The notes beneath the pieces are model-generated. The model saw nothing but the letters and a program-made list of their open reading frames with translations, was not told where the DNA came from and searched no databases. Source: CAWARU01 sp963784575 (GTDB lineage: Bacteria; Pseudomonadota; Gammaproteobacteria; UBA6186; Azoamicaceae). From it: a stretch of 64,000 nt of DNA. The stretch lies in the NCBI GenBank assembly GCA_963784575.1, contig CAWARU010000001.1:2170001-2234000 (forward strand), given 5' to 3'. Shown one piece after another: positions 10,318 to 18,166 of the stretch (position 1 is its first letter; every line of letters starts with the position of its first letter). A program made the translations under genes and the position numbers.

Positions 10318-10488
10318 CTATTCTATTTTCATACACCTATTCTCCTCTAAACATTTAATTAAATATCCAATCAAGTAACTATGATCAATTCTTTCTTCTA
10401 TATCTTGATTTTCTACAAGATCTGAAAAAGCTATGTCTAACACTTTCCAAATATCTGTTTCCACATATTTTTCATAGATTTTTGCCAC
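10318..10488 (-). CDS. Small hypothetical protein (56 aa)
   Basis: A short open frame starting at GTG (10488) with AGAGGT nine bases upstream, ending TAG at 10318. The product begins VAKIYEKYVETDIWK and contains SYLIGYLIKCLEENR; it is acidic and looks helical. No family recognised. The spacing of the ribosome site and the reasonable amino-acid composition support a real gene, but its length makes this uncertain. It directly follows (on the minus strand) the start-less gene remnant near 10505-10590. Confidence 0.4.
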   Translation of the reverse strand: MAKIYEKYVETDIWKVLDIAFSDLVENQDIEERIDHSYLIGYLIKCLEENRCMKIE

Positions 10489-10631
10489 TTTTATTTACCT
10501 CTATAATGAACTTAGTTTTTGGTAGTTTTTTGTTTTTCAATCCATTCGTTCAAATTTGATGCCCATAAAAATCTATTTCTTTTATTTTTTCGCCTTTTGA
10601 ATTTTTAAAAGTTGGGACGTGAGATACCTCA

Positions 10632-10685
10632 GGGTCAGGTCTAGCAAAGCGATAAGCTAGCTTGTCGCTTTGCTAGACCTGACCC
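10632..10685. repeat. 54-bp near-perfect palindrome (REP-like element)
   Basis: Arms start GGGTCAGGTCTAGCAAAGCG and the right half is the reverse complement, with only one wobble position and the centre AAGCTAGCTT, so the entire 54 bases can fold as one hairpin. The arm matches the sequence abutting the RAYT gene (GGGTCAGGGCTAAGCAAG at 13848-13865), consistent with a repetitive extragenic palindrome mobilised by that transposase family. A partial arm copy (CTGCTAGACCTGACCC) follows at 10692-10707. Confidence 0.85.
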
Positions 10686-10951
10686 CAACAACTGCTAGAC
10701 CTGACCCTAACAACTGCTAACAACTTGCCCCTAACAACTGCATAACTTAAGAAAAACAAATTTAGCTATTTAAATTTCTTTCTGATAAAAACATTTTTTT
10801 AAACTCTTTAATCTTTCTTTATAGCTTTTTTTCTGTTATCGTGAGATTTAAACAAAATTTTATAGAAATTTACCCATATTTGCGTGTAAATTCATTTAAA
10901 ATAAAAATCTAGAATTTCACTAACAATGGAATAATAATAGAGGAATAATAA

Positions 10952-13825
10952 ATGCTCATTTATGATTTATATCTTTTTAAACATTATTTTAGCGATAAAT
11001 TTTCTAAACAAATATCGGATACACCATTATTCGACAAGATGAGAGAAATGATTCCTTCGGTGGAAGAAGTCATTTTTGATTATTCGAAAAAACTATATCA
11101 AAAAATCGATGCAGAAAATGAAAAAAATAAAGAAATCGTTCCTGATGAACAAACTTCGGATGAACTTTGTGAAAGAATCTTAAGTTGCCTGCAAGATCTT
11201 GCTCTGAATTATGGATCAAGCATAAATAAACGTTTAAGTGAATACTTCATAAAATTTAATTTAACCAGCCAAGAACGTGCATCAATTAATCGTTTCATGA
11301 ATTTTTTGGATAAATTATTAGAACCCGAAGTTTTTCTATCCCTTGGTCGATCTGTCAGAAATAAGATTCATGGTTTATTATATGGACAATATAATAATGG
11401 GTACTTACCGCGCCTGAATGAAAGCATTTCTTCTGAAGCACTGAGCCGATTATTATTACAACTCCCTTGGTCATCTTCTCTTTTGAAATTGATGTCATAT
11501 GGTTATTTGCCCACCGAACTTGCACTTAAATATCATGCTTCTGGCCGTATTACTGAAAATACTCAATTTTTGTTCAATGAAGCTGGTGCTTTTGCTTGCA
11601 TCGTTGAAGCTCATAAAGTCATGCATTATACCCACGCCAATGGAATCCTGAAAAAAATATTGAGTAACGACAGCATCAACCCTGATGACGGGGAGCTATA
11701 TCTCAAGGCAGCAATTTTATATAAGATAATAGAAAAGGAGTACAACAATATATATCCTTCATGGAATCTAAATGAAATCGGTTTATTTATTGAAGATTTG
11801 GCAGTGAAGAATATAAGCAAGGAATTGCGTCTATCATTAAACAAACTTGAGCAAGCCGCAAAAACAGAAAGTCAAGAAACTATAGGGTCTCAATATGCAC
11901 AACGACAGCTCTTTTTATTATTAAAAAATTTTGCAAGTCAAGGTTCAATTTATGCTCAGTGCACATTGTCGTTATTGTGTTCTGATAATAGAGGAATAGA
12001 CTATTCCGGTGTTCTGGATTCAGCTAAAATGAGTTTTCGTTATGAGCAAGCTTTTCATTGGGCCAAAAGCGCTGCGCTATCAGGGAGCGTCCCTGCTGCA
12101 ATCAGGCTAGCACAACTATTTGAGGCTAATTTGGGAATTCCCTTGGTTGAATATGGTTCCCTAGTAGATCAAAGAGAAAAGTTTCTCTATGAAAGTCAGC
12201 AAATATTTCATTGGAGGCGCGTTGCTGCTACAAAAACCCCGCAACCAGCCATACAATACTGGATCTCGCAATGCTATGAGAAAGATTATGAAGGCATTCC
12301 CGCCGCAGAAAGAAATCAATATGGCAAGACCTCGCAAAACTGGCGAGAGCATCGCATAAATCAGGCCTATTTTTGGTGCAGGAAAGCGGCACATTACGGG
12401 CATGAAAAAGCAAAAGAACGATTGACATTATATTATAAAATACTGAAAAAAAGTGATCCTCGAATCATCACAGATACCGCATTACAAGCAGCCGAACTTA
12501 TACAATGTTTTTTGCCTCTCAAAGATTTTATAAGTCTTGCCCGCTCTTGTAAAAATGCATTGATGGTTGCGAGAAATAATATGCAGTATTGGAGCTATAT
12601 ATTAAATGATATAGACCCTTCTTATCATCATTTCAAAATAGTAGATAGAACATTGAAATCCAAGCATTATAATGTCGTGAGAAGTTTTGCAAAGCGAGCT
12701 ATAAATCTAAAAGCTTATCTAAGTATGAAAAAAAGAATCCATGATTTAAAGGATATGTCAGTAAAGGAAAAAATTCAAGCCATCTGCGATATTAACACGC
12801 AAGTGATTTTCTGCTCAATATGCGGCGAAATGGATAGACCAATCTATCATTTAAAAACTACCGCCGCTTATTATGGCTGGGAGCACATGAGCTGTAATAA
12901 TTGCATTCCGCATAAACTATGGAGTAAGAGTGAAGCTGTGGTTATCTGGGGTTTCTCCCATCAGCAATTATCGAGTGTGCCTTGTTGGAATATTGGAGGT
13001 AAGGCTGTTTATTCTACTGAAGACTTACTTGATTTTTTTCTAAAAGAATCCATTGAGGCCCGGACCTTGACTTGTGAAATAATCACTGAATACGGATATG
13101 CAATACTGGATCGCTTAAGCGATTTACCCCCCGTGGTTCGTAATATAATAAAATTCCTGTCTGAGCCTTCTATTGATATTAAAGCGACACTAAAGCCTAC
13201 AACGTTGTCAATAGATAGTTCACCTCTTGATGACAAATCTAAAAACCTCGCTTCTCCAAAACCATTCCTACTTTTTTCAAGATCACCTGAGTCTTTGCAA
13301 ACATGGTCACCATCAACGCCAGTATCATTATCTTCTATATCAAGTAAACCTTCAGAATCTATAGTAAAGATATTAAAAGATAAAGAAAATCCGGAGGAAG
13401 AAGAGACCATAGAAGAAGTGGATGATGAGCAGGATTTAAATTATTTAGAGTATTATCGCCCATTAAAACAAATATTAAAAATAGATAATGTTATGCTACG
13501 TACTGAAACAGGAGAAATTTTCAGTTCAATCCCTAAACCGACAACAATTCAAGCAGAAAAAATTGAAGTCACTGTGACTCATTCGTATAAACCTGGAAAG
13601 TTAACTATTATGGAGCCACTCACAGTAACAATAAATGCAAAAAGAGCCAGCCACATAGACAAACTTCAAACGGCTGAAACGAATACTACGGAAGCTCCAG
13701 GAAAAGTTCAAAGTTTGGCTGCAGAGAAACTTCCTGAAAAAGGTCAACCTAAGCTAGCCACAACTGATTCAAGCAAAAGGAAAAAAAAGAAAATAAAGAA
13801 AAAAAAGGAAAAAAAGTTTTCTTGA
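10952..13825 (+). CDS. 957-aa putative effector with Sel1-like repeats, F-box-like segment, zinc-ribbon-like motif and poly-lysine tail
   Basis: No close family recognised. Residues about 310-500 contain Sel1/TPR-like helical pairs (AFHWAKSAALSGSVPAAIRL, AYFWCRKAAHYGHEKAKERL). Residues about 512-555 resemble an F-box (FLPLKDFISLARSCKNA then a Trp-containing helix). Cys621/Cys624 and Cys648/Cys651 form two CxxC pairs, a possible zinc ribbon. The region from about 720 to 940 is low-complexity, Ser/Pro/Glu/Thr-rich and probably disordered. The last 17 residues are almost all lysine (KRKKKKIKKKKEKK), like a nuclear-localisation signal. The ATG at 10952 has AGAGGAA upstream. The combination suggests a protein delivered into a eukaryotic cell, possibly to the nucleus; this is inference. 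REP-type repeats lie on both sides. Confidence 0.8.
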   Translation: MLIYDLYLFKHYFSDKFSKQISDTPLFDKMREMIPSVEEVIFDYSKKLYQKIDAENEKNKEIVPDEQTSDELCERILSCLQDLALNYGSSINKRLSEYFIKFNLTSQERASINRFMNFLDKLLEPEVFLSLGRSVRNKIHGLLYGQYNNGYLPRLNESISSEALSRLLLQLPWSSSLLKLMSYGYLPTELALKYHASGRITENTQFLFNEAGAFACIVEAHKVMHYTHANGILKKILSNDSINPDDGELYLKAAILYKIIEKEYNNIYPSWNLNEIGLFIEDLAVKNISKELRLSLNKLEQAAKTESQETIGSQYAQRQLFLLLKNFASQGSIYAQCTLSLLCSDNRGIDYSGVLDSAKMSFRYEQAFHWAKSAALSGSVPAAIRLAQLFEANLGIPLVEYGSLVDQREKFLYESQQIFHWRRVAATKTPQPAIQYWISQCYEKDYEGIPAAERNQYGKTSQNWREHRINQAYFWCRKAAHYGHEKAKERLTLYYKILKKSDPRIITDTALQAAELIQCFLPLKDFISLARSCKNALMVARNNMQYWSYILNDIDPSYHHFKIVDRTLKSKHYNVVRSFAKRAINLKAYLSMKKRIHDLKDMSVKEKIQAICDINTQVIFCSICGEMDRPIYHLKTTAAYYGWEHMSCNNCIPHKLWSKSEAVVIWGFSHQQLSSVPCWNIGGKAVYSTEDLLDFFLKESIEARTLTCEIITEYGYAILDRLSDLPPVVRNIIKFLSEPSIDIKATLKPTTLSIDSSPLDDKSKNLASPKPFLLFSRSPESLQTWSPSTPVSLSSISSKPSESIVKILKDKENPEEEETIEEVDDEQDLNYLEYYRPLKQILKIDNVMLRTETGEIFSSIPKPTTIQAEKIEVTVTHSYKPGKLTIMEPLTVTINAKRASHIDKLQTAETNTTEAPGKVQSLAAEKLPEKGQPKLATTDSSKRKKKKIKKKKEKKFS

Positions 13826-13830
13826 ATGTT

Positions 13831-13866
13831 TGGGGTCAGAATGCTTGGGGTCAGGGCTAAGCAAGT
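13831..13866 (-). repeat. GGGTCAG-family repeat at the original 3' end of RAYT
   Basis: Two tandem GGGGTCAG units (GGGGTCAGAATGCTT then GGGGTCAGGGCTAAGCAAGT) lie directly left of the IS21 element. Reading on the minus strand and joining across the IS, the segment continues the RAYT gene with its natural stop (GCT TAG). It therefore belongs to the RAYT 3' flank; the IS later separated them. Confidence 0.8.
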
Positions 13867-14000
13867 TGTGTATTCTCCTCCAAAATGAACAGCAATTCTC
13901 CTTTAACGTGAACACGAATTCTCCTTTTGCGTGAACAAAGATTCTCCCTCACCGTGAACACTGATTCTCCTTGATCGTGAACATGATTTCTCCTTCAAGG
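13867..14000 (+). repeat. IS21 left-end multiple repeats
   Basis: Six imperfect direct repeats of 22-24 bases (core ATTCTCC followed by CGTGAACA) run from the left tip. They are presumed IstA-binding sites controlling transposition. Spacing equals about two helical turns. Confidence 0.85.
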
Positions 14001-14070
14001 AAACAGTAAGCCGTCTATCTCTCAGGTGATATCATGCTCTATTTAATTATTAATTAAGTGGAGTTTCAAA

Positions 14071-15600
14071 ATGAGAGGTCAGTTATCTATGCGAAAAATA
14101 AGTGAAATTTTGAGACAGGTTCACGAGCTAAAATTTAATTATCGTGATATTGCAAGTAGTTTAAATATTGCAGTAGGTACCGTTGCGAAATATGTGGCGA
14201 AGGCTAAGGCAGCAGGGTTAACTTGGCCTTTGCCTGAAGGCATAACAGAGGATCTACTATATTCGCGTCTAAATTTGCCAGCAGAAAAAAATTCTAAAAG
14301 GACACTACCAGATTTTGAATATGTCCATAAAGAACTAAGACGAAAAAGCGTTACTTTACTTTTGTTATGGCGTGAATATAAAGAAATGCACCCCAACGGC
14401 TTGAGTTATAGCCGATTTTGCAAAAGTTACAATCAATACTCCAAATCAATTACCCCTGTCATGCGCCAACTGCATAAAGCCGGTGAAAAATGCTTTGTTG
14501 ATTATGCCGGCATGACAATGCCTTGGATCGATATGAAGACAGGCGCTATACAAGAAGCTCAAATTTTTGTAGGAGCATTAGGAGCTTCCCAATATACGTT
14601 TGTTCATGCTGCGGCTAGCCAAAAATTGCCTGACTGGATCCAATCTCACAGTTACATGCTTGAGTTTTTCAAAGGTACTCCAAAAATTTTAGTGCCTGAT
14701 AATTTGAGGGGGGCTGTGCAGAAATCACATATTTATGATCCTGATATCAATGCCAATTATCAGAAGTTTGGCGAACACTATGGCATTGCGATTGTTCCTG
14801 CTCGAGTAATGGCTCCGAAGGATAAAGCCAAAGTGGAAAATGCAGTTGGCTGCATAGAACGCTCTATTTTGGCTCCATTGCGTCATAGAACATTTACCAG
14901 TTTATGTGAAATTAACATGGCGATTAAGGAGCTTTTAACGCAATTTAATAATGCCCCTATGCAAAAGATGAAAATCTCACGAGCAGAGCTTTTTTTAGCA
15001 TTGGACAAGCCTGAGCTCAAACCATTGCCTGAAGAGCGATATCAATATCACCAATGGGCAAAGGCAAAAATAAATATTGATTATCATTTTGTATTTGATG
15101 ACCACTACTACAGTGTGCCTTACCGATACATCCACCAATATATAGAAATCTGTGCATCATTAACCACGATAGAGTGCTTCCATCGAGGCAAGCGTATTGC
15201 AATACATGCCAGAGACTATAACAAATATCAATACACAACCCAGAAGGAACATATGCCAGAAGCCCATAAGACACACGCCGAATGGACGCCGGATCGAATG
15301 CGGCGTTGGGCAGAAAAAATCGGACTTTGTACTTCAAAATTTATTGAGGCAATGATAGCTAGCAGACCTTTTCCGGAGCAGGCCTATCGAGCTTGTCTTG
15401 GTGTCTTAAGGCTTGGAAAGAAGTATGGTAATGACCGTCTTGAAAAAGCTTGTTCGAAGGGCTTAGCCCTTGGCATCACGAGATACCAACAAATTGAATC
15501 AATCTTAATGAATAAAATGGAAAATACTTCCGTAAGCAAACCGATACCAAACCCCATATTGCGTCACACCAATGTCCGTGGCGCATCCTATTACCAGTAA
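14071..15600 (+). CDS. istA: IS21 family transposase IstA
   Basis: A 509-residue DDE transposase. The N-terminal helix-turn-helix (SEILRQVHELKFNYRDIASS and the following recognition helix) binds the end repeats. The catalytic acidic residues are visible as D144 (CFVDYAGMTMPW), D210 (ILVPDNLRGAV) and E256 (DKAKVENAVGC). The C-terminal beta-rich segment (HYYSVPYRYI) is the usual IS21 Mu-transposase-like domain. IstB follows after ten bases, so the two are co-transcribed. Intact and probably active. Confidence 0.95.
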   Translation: MRGQLSMRKISEILRQVHELKFNYRDIASSLNIAVGTVAKYVAKAKAAGLTWPLPEGITEDLLYSRLNLPAEKNSKRTLPDFEYVHKELRRKSVTLLLLWREYKEMHPNGLSYSRFCKSYNQYSKSITPVMRQLHKAGEKCFVDYAGMTMPWIDMKTGAIQEAQIFVGALGASQYTFVHAAASQKLPDWIQSHSYMLEFFKGTPKILVPDNLRGAVQKSHIYDPDINANYQKFGEHYGIAIVPARVMAPKDKAKVENAVGCIERSILAPLRHRTFTSLCEINMAIKELLTQFNNAPMQKMKISRAELFLALDKPELKPLPEERYQYHQWAKAKINIDYHFVFDDHYYSVPYRYIHQYIEICASLTTIECFHRGKRIAIHARDYNKYQYTTQKEHMPEAHKTHAEWTPDRMRRWAEKIGLCTSKFIEAMIASRPFPEQAYRACLGVLRLGKKYGNDRLEKACSKGLALGITRYQQIESILMNKMENTSVSKPIPNPILRHTNVRGASYYQ

Positions 15601-15610
15601 ATAAGGAGAC

Positions 15611-16408
15611 TTGAAAATGTTAAACCAAGCAACGATTAACAAATTAAATGCCATGAGACTGACAGGAATGGTAGCTTCTTATAAAGAACAGCTTGCAATG
15701 CCTTCTGATTTAGATTTTGATGCTAGGATAGCCATGCTCGTAGATCGAGAATGGGACTTAAGAGAGAATAGGAGGCTCACAAGACGTCTTAAAGATGCAA
15801 AACTTCAACAACCTGCATGCATTGAAAATATCAATTATGAAACCAGTCGTGGATTAAACAAATCAAAAGTGATGGAGCTAGCGCAAAGCAACTGGATCAG
15901 AAGCCATCTGAATCTTTTGATTACAGGGTCCACAGGATGCGGAAAAACTTACCTAGCCTGTGCTTTAGCACACAAGGCCTGTCTACAAGGGATGACTACT
16001 CGGTATATGAGGCTTCCAAGGCTTTGGCACGAGCTCAAGGTAGCTAAGGCAGATGGTACTTTCCACAAATGGCTTGCACAAATAGCTAAAATTAATTTAA
16101 TTATTTTGGATGATTGGGGGTTAACTCCATTAGATGATGAACAAAAACGTGATCTCCTAGAAATATTAGATGATCGCTATCAAAAAGCCTCGACAATAAT
16201 CACAAGTCAACTGCCAATTATTCATTGGCATGAATACATCAATGATGCGACTCTCGCAGACGCTATCCTTGACAGACTGCTCCATCAGTCTATTAGGGTC
16301 GAGCTATTGGGTGAGTCCTTAAGAAAGCCAAAGAAAGCAGATAAGAAGTCAGAGATAGAAGGTGGCTGTGCAGAGCTCTCCGAGGCGCTGGGGCAAGCTG
16401 ATGGATAA
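15611..16408 (+). CDS. istB: IS21 family helper ATPase IstB
   Basis: A 265-residue AAA+ ATPase of the DnaC/IstB type that assists IstA in target choice and strand transfer. Walker A is TGSTGCGKTYLA near residue 107 and Walker B is LIILDDWG near 170. The N-terminal helical part (LNAMRLTGMVASYKEQ) is characteristic. The ribosome site AAGGAG lies just before the ATG, ten bases after istA. The C-terminal tail overlaps a hairpin that may end the transcript. Confidence 0.95.
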   Translation: MKMLNQATINKLNAMRLTGMVASYKEQLAMPSDLDFDARIAMLVDREWDLRENRRLTRRLKDAKLQQPACIENINYETSRGLNKSKVMELAQSNWIRSHLNLLITGSTGCGKTYLACALAHKACLQGMTTRYMRLPRLWHELKVAKADGTFHKWLAQIAKINLIILDDWGLTPLDDEQKRDLLEILDDRYQKASTIITSQLPIIHWHEYINDATLADAILDRLLHQSIRVELLGESLRKPKKADKKSEIEGGCAELSEALGQADG

Positions 16409-16455
16409 GCTATGGACAGGATCTGTCCACGAGCTTACCAACAGCTTGCCCCAGC
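16387..16455 (+). terminator. Hairpin overlapping the istB stop
   Basis: Arms GCTGGGGCAAGCTG at 16387-16400 and their complement at 16442-16455, with an inner palindrome TGGACAG-GAT-CTGTCCA near 16413. The structure spans the istB stop codon. It could terminate istAB transcription or block read-through, although no clear T-run follows. Confidence 0.5.
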
Positions 16456-16560
16456 TCTCTGCACAGCGCCTTTGTAAATACAACTATTAATTTAAAATTG
16501 ATTTTTTTATTTCCTTTGGACAGAAGGGTCTTTGCAGAATGCTTAGGATTTATTAATATG

Positions 16561-16669
16561 GTGGAGAGATAGAAATGTTCACGCAAAAGGAGAATCGTTG
16601 TTCACGTTAAGAGAGAACCAGCGTTCATAGTAAAACGAGAATCTATGTTCATTTTGACGAGAATACGCA
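16561..16669 (-). repeat. IS21 right-end multiple repeats
   Basis: Four to five inverted copies of the same ATTCTC...TGAACA repeat as at the left end, ending with the right tip GAATACGCA at 16669. The outermost copy supplies a new stop codon to the adjoining RAYT gene. Confidence 0.85.
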
Positions 16670-17644
16670 AGCAAGTGACAAACGTTTCTTTAAGTTCTCT
16701 ATATCTTGGAGCAGAATGACATTCTCCTTAAGCTCGTTTTTAAGCCTTCGACTTACAGATGATAGGCTTTGATACGAGATCCCCTGAAAATAGTATGCAA
16801 CTTCTCTGCGCTCTTTTCCGCTATATTTTAAAGCAAAATACATGGCAACATGCCGGGGTGTGTTTTTAAATGTTTTGCTTGAATTCTCAATAATAGATTG
16901 ACATTTTATTTGATAATAATTTGCAACCGTTTCGATAATATTCTCGACAGATGGCATTAAACTTTTTGCAATCATTTTATGTTCAGGTAAATTCTCGTAA
17001 GTGCTCGTGATCACATAATTGGGATGTGTTTTTTGTACAAAATCCTTTGAGCCAAGTATGGGTAAATTTCGCTTTTTTGAATAAAATTGTTCAACTTCAG
17101 TATCAATGCCATCATTAATAAATCTAACGTATGCGGCAATTGGGTTGTCACCAGAGAAGCGATTTAGAGTATCATCACAATACAGCCATATTGGGCTATG
17201 AGTTCTATTCAAATAACAGCAGTAACTAGACCATCTATAATCTTTAGGATTTTGAACCAGATTCGCTTTAACAGGATTTAAATGTATATATTTTGAGAGC
17301 GCCAATAAATAATTATCAGCTTCTATCAAAATAGCCTTATATCTTCCTCTAAATAAAGGACCATCTGTTTTTTCAATTTTGTTATATTTTTGAGTATATA
17401 AGCCATTAATAAATCCCATTGCTTTACTTAAATTTGGTAAGGGGGTTTTAATTAATAGGTGGTAATGATTACTCATTAAACAAAAAGCGTGGATTTCAAT
17501 TTTAAATTGGTCATGAGCTTGTTCTAATAAATCATAAAATAATTCGAAATGGGAGGAGTTATGAAAGATATTCTTTCGACCTGCTCCTCGATTCATTACA
17601 TGAAACCATGCTCCAGAATGTTCATATCTAATAGGACGAGTCAT
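16649..17644 (-). CDS. REP-associated tyrosine transposase (RAYT, Y1 family)
   Basis: A 331-residue single-strand transposase of the IS200/IS605-like Y1 fold. HUH motif SNHYHLLIKT at about 60-62, catalytic tyrosine in GLYTQKYNK near 83, and the typical start IRYEHSGAWFHVMNRG. Residues about 230-300 (ENIIETVANYYQIKCQSI, RHVAMYFALKYSG) resemble DnaA domain IV, a DNA-binding addition found in some RAYTs. The last six codons and the stop come from the IS21 right end; without the IS the frame would end SLA-TAG. Only the extreme C-terminus is changed, so activity may remain. GGGTCAG repeats flank the gene on both sides. Confidence 0.92.
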   Translation of the reverse strand: MTRPIRYEHSGAWFHVMNRGAGRKNIFHNSSHFELFYDLLEQAHDQFKIEIHAFCLMSNHYHLLIKTPLPNLSKAMGFINGLYTQKYNKIEKTDGPLFRGRYKAILIEADNYLLALSKYIHLNPVKANLVQNPKDYRWSSYCCYLNRTHSPIWLYCDDTLNRFSGDNPIAAYVRFINDGIDTEVEQFYSKKRNLPILGSKDFVQKTHPNYVITSTYENLPEHKMIAKSLMPSVENIIETVANYYQIKCQSIIENSSKTFKNTPRHVAMYFALKYSGKERREVAYYFQGISYQSLSSVSRRLKNELKENVILLQDIENLKKRLSLACVFSSK

Positions 17645-17757
17645 AGAGTTTCTGAAATAAGGACATAATCAATAACATTTTTAATTACGAAACTGTATTA
17701 TTATTCAAAATTGTATAAAGAGATATCGGTTATATAGCGTAGCTTTTTTATATGATC

Positions 17758-17797
17758 GAATTTGACCTTGTCCCTTGCTTGGCCCTGACCCTAAGTG
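17758..17797 (-). repeat. GGGTCAG-family repeat at the 5' side of RAYT
   Basis: The minus-strand sequence CACTTAGGGTCAGGGCCAAG, continuing GCAAGGGACAAGGTCAAATT, matches 10243-10282 in inverted orientation and shares CTTGCTTRGCCCTGACCC with the 3' flank of RAYT. It is probably a substrate sequence for the transposase. Confidence 0.75.
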
Positions 17798-17852
17798 TCC
17801 CTAAGTGTAGGTTTGGACCTCAACCTTCTATTCGTTAGTTTGATCCTTCTAA

Positions 17853-18143
17853 CTACTCTGCAGATTCACTTTCCAGCATGAAACTATATTTAGTTAAATC
17901 AATTTTCTCCACAACATATGGCTGCAGTTTTTCCGCTTTTTCGGCATCAATTCTGTAACAATCGATCAAGTCACGGACAGCCGGGACTTTGTGATTAGGA
18001 TCAATTCCAAATATTTTTTGAAGCAATGATAAGGGGACAGGTAACAAATCAAAACTCACCTCTAATGGATAATTACCATACTTATTGGGAATTTTAGAAT
18101 AACCAACAACTACTCTTTTTATACCTTCTATGTCATCTGCCAT
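17853..18143 (-). CDS. Putative immunity protein for the adjacent rRNase toxin
   Basis: A 96-residue acidic protein starting MADDIEGIKRVVVG, with a strong AAGGAG site upstream, 23 bp after the toxin stop on the same strand. This toxin-then-small-gene order is that of toxin/immunity pairs. It contains LPVPLSLLQKIFGIDP and DLIDCYRIDAEKAEKLQPYV. It does not resemble the classical colicin E3 immunity protein. The pattern recalls small domains of unknown function placed beside colicin E3-like toxins (DUF7683-like from memory, unverified). Assignment as immunity rests mainly on position. A cytosolic antitoxin would be needed because the toxin domain should attack the cell's own ribosomes. Confidence 0.7.
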   Translation of the reverse strand: MADDIEGIKRVVVGYSKIPNKYGNYPLEVSFDLLPVPLSLLQKIFGIDPNHKVPAVRDLIDCYRIDAEKAEKLQPYVVEKIDLTKYSFMLESESAE

Positions 18144-18166
18144 ATCGATGTTCTCCTTATAAAGAA

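Larger units (their letters stand above)
10089..10951. other. Gene-poor stretch with repeat elements
   Basis: About 860 AT-rich bases between two putative effector genes. Besides one possible small minus-strand gene (10318-10488) it holds a GGGTCAG-type repeat at 10243-10282 and the long palindrome at 10632-10685. Next to that are degenerate copies of the palindrome arm and of a CTAACAACTG motif at 10686-10742. A 27-codon open stretch without a start (near 10505-10590, minus strand, containing FLWASNLNEWIEKQK) looks like the end of a lost gene. The last 200 bases are simple AT-rich sequence leading to the gene at 10952. Confidence 0.6.
13867..16669 (+). mobile_element. Complete IS21-family insertion sequence
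   Basis: About 2.8 kb with related ends: TGTGTATTCTCCTCCAAAAT on the left and, reverse-complemented, TGCGTATTCTCGTCAAAATG on the right. Each end carries several 22-24 bp repeats of the form ATTCTCC...CGTGAACA, the multiple transposase-binding sites typical of IS21. Both genes (istA, istB) are intact. The 7-bp sequence AGCAAGT occurs immediately outside both ends (13860-13866 and 16670-16676), a target-site duplication of the size expected for the family. The insertion lies at the last sense codons of RAYT. Confidence 0.95.

Noticed and set aside
10520..10600. Short frame containing FLWASNLNEWIEKQK as a gene
   Set aside because: Only about 27 codons after a stop and without a start; kept only as a possible remnant in the spacer description.
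13009..13410. 133-codon open frame antisense to the 957-residue gene
   Set aside because: Lies opposite a coherent coding frame, lacks a ribosome site and arises from the Ser/Asp-rich reverse reading.
13867..14000. Regular 22-24 bp direct repeats resembling a CRISPR array
   Set aside because: Units are adjoining without spacers, degenerate, and repeated in inverted form at the other end of the IS21 element; they are transposase-binding sites.
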